Shown here one piece after another: positions 1-8,567 of a stretch of 64,000 bases of DNA. The notes under the pieces were generated by a model. It worked only from the letters and a program-made list of their open reading frames with translations. It did no database searches and had not been told where the DNA came from. How positions within the stretch are numbered: the first letter of the stretch is position 1; each line of letters begins with the position of its first letter. A program made the translations under genes and the position numbers. Source of the stretch: an uncultured Pelagibacteraceae bacterium (GTDB taxonomy: Bacteria; Pseudomonadota; Alphaproteobacteria; Pelagibacterales; Pelagibacteraceae); assembly GCA_902577525.1 (NCBI GenBank), contig CACGZG010000004.1, positions 46,775-110,774 of the forward strand. Reading direction: 5' to 3'.

Positions 1-2
1 AA

Positions 3-392
3 TTAAATCGAAGCTTTAATAGCCTCATAAATCAAGTCCTCAGTAGTCTCTCCAATACTTCTATAAACTTCTTTACTACCTTTAAAAATTAATAATGTAG
101 TTTGATATTGTATATCAAATAAATTTGCTATTTCTTTATTAGTTACATCAAACACAAAATATTCAATATTAGAAAATTCAATATCTGATAATTTACCTTC
201 TTTTTTTGCTTTATTCAAAACTTTCATTTGACTTGCACAAGATGAACAATATTTAATCCAGGAACTAACTATCACAATTTTGTTATCAGCTTGAGCTCTA
301 TCAAACAACTTTTTATTAAAAGTTGTTTCTTTTTCCATGGAATTTACACCAAATGAAAATATACAAAAAATAAATATAAATATTTTTTTCAT
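3..392 (-). CDS. Exported thioredoxin-like protein
   Basis: A 129-residue protein with a hydrophobic N-terminal signal (about residues 1-18) followed by a thioredoxin-like fold. The redox motif CSSC is at residues 49-52, and the ILIFKG segment near residue 103 resembles the usual strand after the cis-Pro, although TT rather than TP precedes it. The motif is not the classical CGPC, so the protein may be a periplasmic thiol reductase or isomerase rather than a general thioredoxin. It is the last gene of a minus-strand run (azlC, azlD, this gene) and starts 6 bases after azlD ends. The role is inferred from fold and motif only; no partner is visible. Confidence 0.72.
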   Translation of the reverse strand: MKKIFIFIFCIFSFGVNSMEKETTFNKKLFDRAQADNKIVIVSSWIKYCSSCASQMKVLNKAKKEGKLSDIEFSNIEYFVFDVTNKEIANLFDIQYQTTLLIFKGSKEVYRSIGETTEDLIYEAIKASI

Positions 393-398
393 ATCTAA

Positions 399-713
399 CT
401 ATACAACAAATATTAAAAACCAATAAGAAGCTAATCCTGAAAATATTGTCGCAATTATACTTCTTGAAAAAATTCCAATTAAGGTTGCAATTAATGCTGC
501 CATTATTTTTGGATTATTCTCAATTAAAATTGATCCTGAATCATCTAAAAAAATAGCTGGAAAAATGATTGCTGGAAATATTGCTGGTGGTACATAAGAT
601 AAAACTTGTCTTATTCTATCATTAAACATTTCTTTTTTTATCAACGCTATCATTGAAAATCTCGTTAGATAAGTAATCACACCACAATATATTATTAAAG
701 CCCAATTACTCAT
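399..713 (-). CDS. azlD: AzlD family membrane protein (branched-chain amino acid export, small subunit)
   Basis: A 104-residue very hydrophobic protein with about three to four predicted membrane segments. It begins with the typical AzlD pattern of a first helix followed by TYLTRF, and has the Pro-rich YVPPAIFPAI segment near residues 40-50. AzlD is the small partner of AzlC in the LIV-E type exporter of branched-chain amino acids. The start codon overlaps the end of azlC by 8 bases, a sign of translational coupling. Family membership is well supported; the substrate in this organism is inferred. Confidence 0.85.
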   Translation of the reverse strand: MSNWALIIYCGVITYLTRFSMIALIKKEMFNDRIRQVLSYVPPAIFPAIIFPAIFLDDSGSILIENNPKIMAALIATLIGIFSRSIIATIFSGLASYWFLIFVV

Positions 714-1401
714 TCTTTTTAACCGTTCTTGTTAATATCATTGCTGCTAATAAACCTGTTAAACCAGCAACTATTGCATATGCTTTGAAAGGAATATAAT
801 TATATCCAAGTGTAGCAACCAATCCAGAAACAACAATCACAATAACGTTTATGAATTTCCTAAAATCATTAACTAAAAGTGCTAAAAAAGTTAAGGGAAC
901 AGCAAAGCTTAACCCGAGTTTTTCTGGTATCGCTGCACCTAGTATGATTCCTAAAAAAGTAGTTGATTGCCAAATTACCCAACATGTTGCTCCAGCTCCA
1001 ACTAAATGAAAATATCTATTTTGATCTTTATTTTTCTTGAGATACTCATTTGATATTGCGTATGCCTGGTCAATTAAAAAATACGAGATAATAATTTTCC
1101 AAATCAATTTTAAATCTGATAAATGCTCAGATACTACAGCTCCATACAGCAGATGACGTGAATTTACAGCACCAACTGAACTTATAATTACCAAAGAAGA
1201 AGCTCCCCCTGAAAATAATTGTAGAAGAACTATCTGAGAGGCACCGCCAAAAACTATTAAAGACATTCCCATGGTTTCTAATGGACTAAATCCAACATCA
1301 ATTGAAAGAACTCCAAAAATTAGACCAAAAGGAACAACTGGTATCATTAGTGGACTAACATCAATGATACCTTTTAAAAAAACTTTTAGATTACTTTTCA
1401 T
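706..1401 (-). CDS. azlC: AzlC family permease (branched-chain amino acid exporter, large subunit)
   Basis: A 231-residue polytopic membrane protein of normal AzlC length. The N-terminal region has the family pattern PFGLIFGVLS and the loop GGASQIVLLQLF, and the middle has NSRHLLYGA, all typical of AzlC. It would form the export channel with AzlD, whose start overlaps its stop. It lies 17 bases after the iron ABC ATPase gene on the same strand, so it may be read through from the iron operon, but no functional link with iron is evident. Confidence 0.9.
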   Translation of the reverse strand: MKSNLKVFLKGIIDVSPLMIPVVPFGLIFGVLSIDVGFSPLETMGMSLIVFGGASQIVLLQLFSGGASSLVIISSVGAVNSRHLLYGAVVSEHLSDLKLIWKIIISYFLIDQAYAISNEYLKKNKDQNRYFHLVGAGATCWVIWQSTTFLGIILGAAIPEKLGLSFAVPLTFLALLVNDFRKFINVIVIVVSGLVATLGYNYIPFKAYAIVAGLTGLLAAMILTRTVKKNE

Positions 1402-1418
1402 ATTCTAAAAGGTTTTTA

Positions 1419-2480
1419 TTAGAAGCAAACTATATGATCAATATGAATTGGTCTTTTTATACCAAATTTTTCGTCAACTTCATGTTGATGTATGTGATGT
1501 GAATGAACAAATACCGGTATCAAGGTATTACTTGGTGTTTTGAGAGTATAAATAAAGTTAGTTCCTCTAAATTTTCTATCCACTACTTCAAGTTTTAAAT
1601 TACTTCGATCATCATGTTCAAGATCCTCTGGTTGAAGCAAAAGTTGCACATTTGAACCTTTGGGATATTCTTTAATAAAATTACCCTCAATCGTTCCTAA
1701 ATCCCAATTTTCTAAAGTGTTCTTACCAGTCACTTTTGCAGGAATTAATATTCCTCTATTCAAGAAATTTACAACCTCAACAGAATTTGGAAAATGATAA
1801 ACTTTATAAGGATCATCAAATTGTTTCAGTTGTTGATCTAAAATTATTCCACATTTTGATCCTAAATAAAATGCCTCATATGAATCGTGTGTGACTATAA
1901 TTGTTGTAATCTTTAATTGGTTTAAGATTTTTTTTAATCTGACTTGGATTTCTTCTTTAAAACTTTGATCAACATTTGATAAAGGTTCATCTAACAATAG
2001 GAGATCTGGTTGAGTTATTAGAGATCTTGCAAGAGAAGCTCTTTGTGCTTCACCGGCACTGATTTCATGTGGATATTTATTTAGAATGTGAAAGATATCT
2101 AATAAATCTACAATATCTTTTAAAGTAAGTTTTTTTTTATGTTTTTCTTTATTTCTTTCCGAGCCTAATAATATGTTTTTCTCAACAGTGTAATGAGGAA
2201 ACAAGCTATTATCTTGAAATGCAAGTGACACATTTCTATTTTCTGGCTCAACATTATTTTTTTCTGAGGAGATTGTTTTACCATTTAATTTAATTGAACC
2301 TTTTTTAATCTTCTCTAAACCCGCAATTGTTCTTAAAATAGTTGTTTTACCTATTCCAGAAGGTCCCAAAAGGCATATTACATCACCTTCATTTTCTATG
2401 GAAAAGGAAACATTTTTTACTTTGGTTTTGCCACCAACATTAAAATCAACATTTTTAATTTCAAAAAAATTTTTACCCAT
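1419..2480 (-). CDS. fbpC: Ferric iron ABC transporter ATP-binding protein
   Basis: A 353-residue ABC ATPase. Walker A GPSGIGKTT is at residues 39-47, the Q-loop Q near 89, the signature region ISAGEAQ at 140-146, and Walker B LLLLDEP at about 160-166 followed by a switch histidine (VTHD). The C-terminal 100 residues form a TOBE-type regulatory domain as in FbpC/PotA-like ATPases. The signature differs from LSGGQ (S-A-G-E), a variation seen in some members. The start overlaps the permease stop by 8 bases. It would power Fe3+ uptake across the inner membrane with the two upstream genes. Confidence 0.88.
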   Translation of the reverse strand: MGKNFFEIKNVDFNVGGKTKVKNVSFSIENEGDVICLLGPSGIGKTTILRTIAGLEKIKKGSIKLNGKTISSEKNNVEPENRNVSLAFQDNSLFPHYTVEKNILLGSERNKEKHKKKLTLKDIVDLLDIFHILNKYPHEISAGEAQRASLARSLITQPDLLLLDEPLSNVDQSFKEEIQVRLKKILNQLKITTIIVTHDSYEAFYLGSKCGIILDQQLKQFDDPYKVYHFPNSVEVVNFLNRGILIPAKVTGKNTLENWDLGTIEGNFIKEYPKGSNVQLLLQPEDLEHDDRSNLKLEVVDRKFRGTNFIYTLKTPSNTLIPVFVHSHHIHQHEVDEKFGIKRPIHIDHIVCF

Positions 2481-4092
2481 GGTTATCTCTTAAAATATAT
2501 TTAGATGTAACTATTATAAAAGAAGTTGCAATCAAAATTAAAAATAGTGATGGAACCGCAGCTGCTTCTAACAAATCCTCTGATGCGGAAATGTAGGCTG
2601 TAGTTGCAAAAGTTTCAAAATTGAATGGTCTTAAAATCAAAGTAATTGGCAACTCTCTAATAATTTCTAAAGAAATCAATATAAAAACAAACAATAATGA
2701 ATTTCTTAAAAAAGGAATATGTATGTTCATAAATGTTTTTCTTTTTGAATATCCAAGTAAATAAGAACTTTCATCAACTGATATATTAATTTTTTCATAT
2801 CCTGATTTAATTCCATTAAAAGCTAAAGAATAAAATCTAATAAAATAAACAATAACTAATCCCAATATTGAACCAATAAATACTTTTTTAATTGATAAGA
2901 AACCATAAGTTTTTATCACGCTCTCATCAAACCAAGCGATAAATGTAATAAAGGCAACTGCTAAAATTACACCTGGGATTGCATAGCCTGAGATTGATAA
3001 AGTTGACAAAATATTTAAAGTTTTATCTTTGTTAACTCTATTTCCGTAATTCGAAATAAGAGCAAATATAATTAAAAACAAACTAGATAAAACAACCAAA
3101 TAGAGTGTATTAATTAGAAGTTTAGTTATCTGTAAATCAATCAGGTTTTCTGGAAATTTTATTGTCCAATACACCATTTGAATTAGTGGAAATAAAAAAC
3201 TTAAGAAAAAAACTAAAAAGCAAAATGTGAAAGCCATCAAAGATTTACTACCTGAAAGCTTAATTTTTTGTTTTTGTTTAAATCCACCTCTAGAATTCAT
3301 GTGATATTTAGCCTTTTTTCTTGAAAAATTTTCTAAAACAAAAAGAGCAAATATAAATAAAAGCAAAAAAAAGGATAATTGGTTCGCAAAAGCTAAATCA
3401 TCAAACGCTATCCATGAGTTGTAAATTCCTGTTGTTAAAGTGTTTATTGAAAAAAAATCAACTGCTCCAAATTCTGCAAGTGTTTCCATAGCAACTAATG
3501 ACAGACCTGCAACTATTGCAGGTCTTGCAGCAGGTAAAATAATAGAATACAAAGTTTTAAATTTGGTAAAACCTAAATTTTTTCCTAAATCTATCAAATT
3601 TTGTGGTTGATATAAAAAAGATGCTCTAGCTAAAACATACACATATGCATACAAAGAAAAAGAAATAGAGAGAATTGCTCCGAATAATCCATCAAACTTT
3701 GGAATACTTTGATTGTAATTAGCTTCACCAAATAAACTTTTTAATATAGTGAATGCGGTTCCATAATTTTCAAAAAAAGCAGTCAATGAATAGGCATAAA
3801 TATAAGGTGGAACTGCAAAAGAAAGTATCAATGCCCATTTGAAAAAATTACTAAATGGAAATTCAAAAAAAGATACTAAGTATGCTGATCCAGTACCAAT
3901 CAAAAAAGTTAATATTAATACACTAAATAATAAAATTAATGAATTTAATATATACTCTACTAGAAAAGTGTCTTTTAAAACTTGAAAATAGTTAGAAGTA
4001 TTTTCAAAAAAACTTGAAAAGACTGTTAAAATTGGAATTAGAACAAAAACAGAAATAAAAAAAGAAGATATATACCAAAAATTTATTCTCAT
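2473..4092 (-). CDS. fbpB: Ferric iron ABC transporter permease (two fused permease domains)
   Basis: A 539-residue membrane protein with about 12 predicted helices, made of two binding-protein-dependent permease halves as in FbpB/SfuB. The EAA loops that contact the ATPase are visible: DLGKNLGFTKFKTLYSIILP near residue 168 and a second, LLGYSKRKTFMNIHIP, near residue 445. It forms the inner membrane channel for Fe3+ delivered by the periplasmic binding protein encoded upstream. It is separated from that gene by 270 bases holding a small ORF and a strong hairpin, and is translationally coupled to the ATPase gene. Confidence 0.9.
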   Translation of the reverse strand: MRINFWYISSFFISVFVLIPILTVFSSFFENTSNYFQVLKDTFLVEYILNSLILLFSVLILTFLIGTGSAYLVSFFEFPFSNFFKWALILSFAVPPYIYAYSLTAFFENYGTAFTILKSLFGEANYNQSIPKFDGLFGAILSISFSLYAYVYVLARASFLYQPQNLIDLGKNLGFTKFKTLYSIILPAARPAIVAGLSLVAMETLAEFGAVDFFSINTLTTGIYNSWIAFDDLAFANQLSFFLLLFIFALFVLENFSRKKAKYHMNSRGGFKQKQKIKLSGSKSLMAFTFCFLVFFLSFLFPLIQMVYWTIKFPENLIDLQITKLLINTLYLVVLSSLFLIIFALISNYGNRVNKDKTLNILSTLSISGYAIPGVILAVAFITFIAWFDESVIKTYGFLSIKKVFIGSILGLVIVYFIRFYSLAFNGIKSGYEKINISVDESSYLLGYSKRKTFMNIHIPFLRNSLLFVFILISLEIIRELPITLILRPFNFETFATTAYISASEDLLEAAAVPSLFLILIATSFIIVTSKYILRDNHG

Positions 4093-4128
4093 AATTTATA
4101 ATCCGCTTTATAAAAATGAAAAGTATTT

Positions 4129-4177
4129 GTGTCTACGCTAGGAGGAAGGAGACATCTTGCCTAATAAACGTAGACAC
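4129..4177 (-). promoter_or_regulatory. 9-bp inverted repeat between iron binding-protein gene and permease gene
   Basis: GTGTCTACG (4129-4137) is perfectly complementary to CGTAGACAC (4169-4177), with a 31-base loop that can pair further (TAGG with CCTA, AAG with CTT). Such a GC-containing nested stem stands out in this AT-rich genome. In operon orientation it follows the binding-protein gene and a small ORF and precedes the permease gene by about 37 bases. It could be an attenuator, an mRNA-stabilising structure that favours the binding-protein transcript, or a small regulatory RNA. No T-run follows, so it is not a textbook terminator. Confidence 0.5.
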
Positions 4178-4187
4178 CCAGAAAAAA

Positions 4188-4337
4188 TCAAAAATTAAAT
4201 ACTTTTAGGATATGCGGAACCTCCTTTGTTTTAATCTTTGAAAATTTTCTATCATTCATTCTTTTATTGATCTTTTCACACTCTAAATTACATGGGGAAC
4301 ATGCTTTAGAAGATTTATTTAAATCAATATCAGACAT
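4188..4337 (-). CDS. Small Cys-containing protein in the iron operon (49 aa, hypothetical)
   Basis: An ORF too short for the supplied track, read by hand: ATG at 4337, TGA at 4188-4190, 49 residues. The N-terminal part carries CSPCNLEC (a CxxC plus a third Cys four residues on), followed by a Lys-rich tail without membrane segment. It sits 25 bases after the iron-binding protein stop, on the same strand and before the permease. The cysteines could bind a metal or an Fe-S cluster, which would suit an iron operon, but this is inference. No strong Shine-Dalgarno sequence is seen (AAAGAAA only), so its translation is uncertain. Confidence 0.45.
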   Translation of the reverse strand: MSDIDLNKSSKACSPCNLECEKINKRMNDRKFSKIKTKEVPHILKVFNF

Positions 4338-4362
4338 AAATTTCTTTTTTACTTTCACAATG

Positions 4363-5391
4363 TTACTTCCAACCTGCAGCTGTCATTACTTCAACAGCGG
4401 CTGCTTGATTTTTTCCATAAGAGGCTAGCTTAGTTTTCATATCCTGTTTGAAATCTAATCCTAGATTATTTACAACTAATGGACTTGGTGAAACACCATC
4501 GATCATTGGAAACTCAAAAGTATTATTAGTAAAGTGCTCTTGAGACTGTGGAGTCAATAAAAACTCTACAAGTTTAATGGCATTAGCTTTATTAGGTGCA
4601 CCTTTTACTAAAGCTGCACAACTCACATTCATGTGTGTTCCTCTATCGTTTTGATTAGGAAAGAAAGCTTTTACTTTTTTCGCTGCTTCTTGTTGTTCTG
4701 CACCTTTCTTACCTGATAACATAAGAGCTAAATAATAAGTGTTAGCTACTGCAATGTCTGCTTCACCAGCTGCTACTGCCATTATTTGTGCTCTATCATT
4801 GCCAGTTGGTGTTCTAGCCATATTAGCGACAACCCCTTCGGCCCATTTAGCTGTTGCAGCTTTTCCGTTATTTTTAATTAATGATGCTACTAGTGATTTA
4901 TTATAAATGTTACTAGATTTTCTAATTACTAATCTACCTCTCCATTTAGGATCAGCCAGACCTTCATAAGTCATTCCAGATAATTCAGCGCCTGTAACTC
5001 TTTCAGGTGAATAATAAATTATCCTAGCTCTTTTTGCGATTCCTACCCATTTGCTAGTTCTAAAGCTTGCAGGAACAGCATCTTTAATTGCTTTAGATGT
5101 TAAGCCACCTTGAAGAGTGCCTTTTGTATCCATAGCTCCACATCTTCCTGCATCTGCGGTGATATAAAGATCAGCGGAAGAGTCTGCACCCTCACTTATT
5201 ATTCTTTTCTCTAAAGCACCTGATTTTCCGTTTATCAAATTAACTTTGATACCAGTCATATTTGTAAACTTAGAATAAAGCTCTCCATCAGCTTTATAAT
5301 GCCTTGCATTAAAAACATTGACTTCGTTTGCAACTGCAAAAGTTGATAAAAACAAAGATGTAATCAATGTCAAAATTGATATTTTTTTCAT
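4363..5391 (-). CDS. fbpA: Periplasmic ferric iron-binding protein
   Basis: A 342-residue extracellular solute-binding protein with a signal peptide (cleavage expected after AVA, about residue 21). It belongs to the FbpA/FutA/SfuA type: the mature start VNVFNARHY and the paired tyrosines NTYY at residues 217-220 are the usual iron-ligand region. A GGAG ribosome site lies 7 bases before ATG. The promoter region holds two overlapping Fur-type boxes, so induction under iron limitation is expected. It feeds the downstream permease and ATPase. Because SAR11 relies on such binding proteins, it is probably the most abundant product of the operon. Confidence 0.92.
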   Translation of the reverse strand: MKKISILTLITSLFLSTFAVANEVNVFNARHYKADGELYSKFTNMTGIKVNLINGKSGALEKRIISEGADSSADLYITADAGRCGAMDTKGTLQGGLTSKAIKDAVPASFRTSKWVGIAKRARIIYYSPERVTGAELSGMTYEGLADPKWRGRLVIRKSSNIYNKSLVASLIKNNGKAATAKWAEGVVANMARTPTGNDRAQIMAVAAGEADIAVANTYYLALMLSGKKGAEQQEAAKKVKAFFPNQNDRGTHMNVSCAALVKGAPNKANAIKLVEFLLTPQSQEHFTNNTFEFPMIDGVSPSPLVVNNLGLDFKQDMKTKLASYGKNQAAAVEVMTAAGWK

Positions 5392-5422
5392 TTATAACTC
5401 CATTTTCTTCCGCATGATTTAT

Positions 5423-5459
5423 TGAGAATGATAACTATTCTCAATGAGAATGATTATCA
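5423..5459 (-). promoter_or_regulatory. Two adjacent Fur-type operator boxes upstream of fbpA
   Basis: TGAGAATGATAACTATTCTCA (5423-5443) has 7-base inverted arms around a 7-base centre. Directly beside it TGAGAATGATTATCA (5445-5459) fits the Fur 7-1-7 pattern (arms TGAgAAT and ATTaTCA). Both lie 31-70 bases upstream of the fbpA start codon, where binding would cover the promoter. The downstream iron ABC genes fit Fe-dependent repression. Which Fur-family regulator binds (Fur, Mur or Irr) cannot be told from sequence. Confidence 0.75.
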
Positions 5460-5508
5460 ATCGCAACAATGTCGCACTATCTAACTAATTTAATGAATTT
5501 TAAGGAAA

Positions 5509-6399
5509 TTATGATTGCCAGTCACCTATTTTACTAAAAAGAAAATTCCTAAAAGCTTGAACTCTAGCAGTATTTTTTAATGATTGTGGGTAAACAAAAT
5601 GTGCTTCAGTTATAGGACCCTCTGATTTTGGTAAAACTTTGATTATATTTGAGGAGTTACTTACTAAGTATTCTGGTAAAGCTGCTAAACCAACCCCAGA
5701 CTCTACAGCTAATAATAAACCCATTACACTGTTTACTTTCATTATTGGTTTTCTCTTTTTACCATCATTCATACCTAATTTTAAAGCCCAATCGGGGTTA
5801 TAAACTGGTGATGGAGCGCCTCTTCCAAATGAAATAAATTTATGTTTATTTAAATCATTTATAACTTTTGGCATACCATATTTCTCTAAATATTTATTAG
5901 AGCCATAAATAAAGTATTTAAGATCAATAAGTTTTTTTTGAATATAATTTAATTGTTTTGGTCTTCTCATGAATATACCTATATCAGCTTGTCTTGTGCT
6001 TAAATCTAATTCCTTGTCCTCAAAGATTAGCTCGATTTCAACCTCTGGATTTAATCTCATAAACTCTTCAATTCTAGGTGTTAACCAATGCGTCCCAAAG
6101 CTTCTTACAGTTGTAATTGTTAATTTTCCAGTTGGTTTATTTTTTTGATCTCCAAGAGATGTTTCAACCTCTTTTAATTTACTAATTACCTCGTGAGCAG
6201 TTTTAAATACATATTCCCCATTTTCAGTTAGTGTTAATCCTCTAGCATGTCGTTCAAATAATTGAACTTTTAAATCTTGTTCTAATGATTGTATTTGTCT
6301 ACTGATTGCAGATTGACTTAAGTTAAGATTTATAGTTGCGTTAGTAAAACTTCCAGCTTCAGCAACAGCATGAAATATTTTTAATTTATCCCAATCCAT
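5509..6399 (-). CDS. LysR family transcriptional regulator
   Basis: A 296-residue LysR-type regulator. Residues 1-60 hold the winged helix-turn-helix (AEAGSFTNATINLNLSQSA and SISRQIQSLEQDL-like region), and residues 90-290 form the effector-binding domain. It starts on the last base of the acuI stop and follows folE and acuI, so the three are probably cotranscribed. The target is unknown; acuI is the obvious candidate, and the iron operon begins 117 bases downstream. The effector cannot be predicted. Confidence 0.9.
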   Translation of the reverse strand: MDWDKLKIFHAVAEAGSFTNATINLNLSQSAISRQIQSLEQDLKVQLFERHARGLTLTENGEYVFKTAHEVISKLKEVETSLGDQKNKPTGKLTITTVRSFGTHWLTPRIEEFMRLNPEVEIELIFEDKELDLSTRQADIGIFMRRPKQLNYIQKKLIDLKYFIYGSNKYLEKYGMPKVINDLNKHKFISFGRGAPSPVYNPDWALKLGMNDGKKRKPIMKVNSVMGLLLAVESGVGLAALPEYLVSNSSNIIKVLPKSEGPITEAHFVYPQSLKNTARVQAFRNFLFSKIGDWQS

Positions 6400-7400
6400 T
6401 ATTTGTTTAAATCAACTAAAACTCTTCCAGAAATTTCACCCTTTAATATTTTAGAATATGTTTCAATTAATTCCTCCAAGCTTACTGTTTGAACAGATTC
6501 TTCTAACAAGCTAAAGTCAATTAGTTTCGCAGCTTCGCCCCAAATAAAATCTCTTCTTTTAATACTACAATTCGCAGAGTCCATTCCCCAAAGTTTTATC
6601 CCTCGCAACATAAATGGTATCACATTAGTATTAAGTTCATTAGTACTAGCATTACCACAAACTGCAATAATCCCATTTGAATTAGTTTGAACAATTGCAT
6701 TTGCTAAAATTTTTCCACCAACAGTATCAACTACCCCATCCCATAAACCCTTGTCTATGAGCTTAGGATCTTTATCAAATTCACTACGTTTTAAAACATT
6801 TTTAGCGCCTAACGATTTTAGATAATCTGCTTTTGAGTCTTTGCCCGATACAGCTGTCACATTATATCCCATCTTGTTAAGTATCATTACTGCAATACTT
6901 CCTACTCCCCCTGATGCTCCAGTGACCAAAACATCATTTACTCTTGCACCAAGTAATATTTCTTCTCTAGCTTTTATCGCGAATGCAGCCATCAAAGACG
7001 TAAAGCCCGCAGTTCCTAAAATCATTGCTTGCTTACTTGTAAGGTCGTTTGGTTTCTTAACTAAAAAATCACCATTAACTTTAGCCATTTGTGAATAACC
7101 ACCATAAAATATTTCTCCAACTCTAAACCCAGTCAAAATAACTTGATCGCCTGACTTAAATTTTGAATTTTCACTTTCAACTACAGTTCCTGAAAAATCA
7201 ATTCCAGGAATATGAGGAAATTCTTTTACTAATCTCCCACCATTCTTTAAAATCATCCCATCCTTAAAATTAAGATCTGAATAATCGACTTTGATGGTTA
7301 CATCACCATGTTTTAAAAAACTTTTATCTATTGATTTTACTTCTCTAGTAAAGCTGTCACCTTCTTGATTTAAAACTAATGCTTTAAATTGATCAGACAC
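6399..7400 (-). CDS. acuI: AcuI/YhdH-type NADPH-dependent acryloyl-CoA reductase
   Basis: A 333-residue medium-chain dehydrogenase/reductase of the YhdH/AcuI group, without the zinc-binding cysteines of alcohol dehydrogenases. Characteristic stretches are DYSDLNFKDGM (residues about 39-50), PGIDFSGTV, and the nucleotide motif TGASGGVGS near residue 160. AcuI reduces acryloyl-CoA to propionyl-CoA, detoxifying acrylate products of DMSP breakdown, a main reduced sulfur and carbon source for SAR11. It is flanked by folE (2-base gap) and the LysR gene (1-base overlap). The subfamily call is strong; the DMSP link is established knowledge of the family applied here. Confidence 0.85.
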   Translation of the reverse strand: MSDQFKALVLNQEGDSFTREVKSIDKSFLKHGDVTIKVDYSDLNFKDGMILKNGGRLVKEFPHIPGIDFSGTVVESENSKFKSGDQVILTGFRVGEIFYGGYSQMAKVNGDFLVKKPNDLTSKQAMILGTAGFTSLMAAFAIKAREEILLGARVNDVLVTGASGGVGSIAVMILNKMGYNVTAVSGKDSKADYLKSLGAKNVLKRSEFDKDPKLIDKGLWDGVVDTVGGKILANAIVQTNSNGIIAVCGNASTNELNTNVIPFMLRGIKLWGMDSANCSIKRRDFIWGEAAKLIDFSLLEESVQTVSLEELIETYSKILKGEISGRVLVDLNK

Positions 7401-7402
7401 TT

Positions 7403-8017
7403 TTAATCTTTTGAATTGCTAATTAACCTTAAATATCTATTTTGGTAACTTAGATCTTCTTTAAACTGACCTAAATAATAATTTGTTACTGTTGTTGCTT
7501 GCTCTTTTTTAATTCCTCTCATTGTCATACACTGGTGTGTAGAGTCTATAGTTACTGCTACTCCTTTAGCATCCAAAGCCCCCATTAGTGTATTCGCAAT
7601 TTGCATAGTTAATCTCTCCTGAGTTTGCAATCTTTTAGAAAAAACCTCAACAACTCTAGCTAATTTACTTAATCCAACAACTCTTTCATTGGGTATATAA
7701 GCTACATGCGCTTTACCAATAATTGGTGCCATATGGTGTTCACAATGACTTTGAACAGAAATATTTTTTTGAATTACCATGTCATCATAACCATCCACAT
7801 CACCAAAAGTTTTATCTAAAACTTGGATAGGATCTTCTTTGTAACCTTTAAAATACTCTTTGAATGCCTTTACCACTCTTTTTGGTGTTTCCAATAAACC
7901 CTCTCTACTTGGATCTTCACCCATCCAAGCTAAAATAGTTTTAAAAGCCTCCTCAGCTTCCTTATCGGAGATCTTTTTAGAATTTTGATTATTATCTATA
8001 TCTTTAACTAATTTCAT
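7403..8017 (-). CDS. folE: GTP cyclohydrolase I
   Basis: A 204-residue FolE of normal length. It shows QSHCEHHMAPIIGKAHVAY (zinc-binding Cys and His in the active site) near residue 90-108 and the C-terminal STHQCMTMRG with the second zinc Cys. It catalyses GTP to 7,8-dihydroneopterin triphosphate, the first step of folate synthesis. Folate supply is relevant here because the window encodes four THF-dependent methyl-handling proteins. It is the first gene of the folE-acuI-lysR run and is divergent from hisI across 76 bases. Confidence 0.97.
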   Translation of the reverse strand: MKLVKDIDNNQNSKKISDKEAEEAFKTILAWMGEDPSREGLLETPKRVVKAFKEYFKGYKEDPIQVLDKTFGDVDGYDDMVIQKNISVQSHCEHHMAPIIGKAHVAYIPNERVVGLSKLARVVEVFSKRLQTQERLTMQIANTLMGALDAKGVAVTIDSTHQCMTMRGIKKEQATTVTNYYLGQFKEDLSYQNRYLRLISNSKD

Positions 8018-8093
8018 GGTGGGATTTATACCTATAAATGCGAATTTTTAAAATATTTAATATATCTAGATATGTGCTACATAATCACCAAAT

Positions 8094-8561
8094 ATGTTCA
8101 AAAAAAGAGAAAATGTGCTGGAAATTGAAGAAGGGAATCTACTTTCACCAAAATTTGATAATGATGGTTTAATACCTGTTATTACAATGTGTTCTCAAAC
8201 AAAAGAAATTTTAATGCATGGTTATATGAATATTGAAGCATTAAAAAAAACTATCGAAACAAAAGAAGCTCACTATTACAGTAGATCAAGAAAAGCTATC
8301 TGGCATAAAGGTAAAACAAGTGGTTTCATACAAAAAGTAACTGAAATCAAAATTGATGATGACCAAGATTCTATTTGGCTAACTGTTGATATTGGTGATG
8401 GCGCTAGCTGTCATGTTGGTTATCGATCTTGTTTTTATAGATCTATTCCACTTGGACCAATTGAAAATGGAAGAAAAATAGAAATGAAATTTACTGAAAA
8501 ACAAAAAAAATTTGACCCTAAGAAGATTTATAAAGGTCAACCAAATCCAACTAAAATTTAA
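8094..8561 (+). CDS. hisI: Phosphoribosyl-AMP cyclohydrolase
   Basis: A 155-residue single-domain HisI without the HisE pyrophosphohydrolase domain. The segment SRSRKAIWHKGKTSG and the metal-binding DGASCHVGYRSCF (near residues 100-112) are family signatures; the usual CHTG is here CHVG. It opens the PR-AMP ring in the third step of histidine synthesis. It stands apart from other his genes, divergent from folE, with a 2OG oxygenase gene 6 bases downstream. Confidence 0.94.
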   Translation: MFKKRENVLEIEEGNLLSPKFDNDGLIPVITMCSQTKEILMHGYMNIEALKKTIETKEAHYYSRSRKAIWHKGKTSGFIQKVTEIKIDDDQDSIWLTVDIGDGASCHVGYRSCFYRSIPLGPIENGRKIEMKFTEKQKKFDPKKIYKGQPNPTKI

Positions 8562-8567
8562 TTTTTT

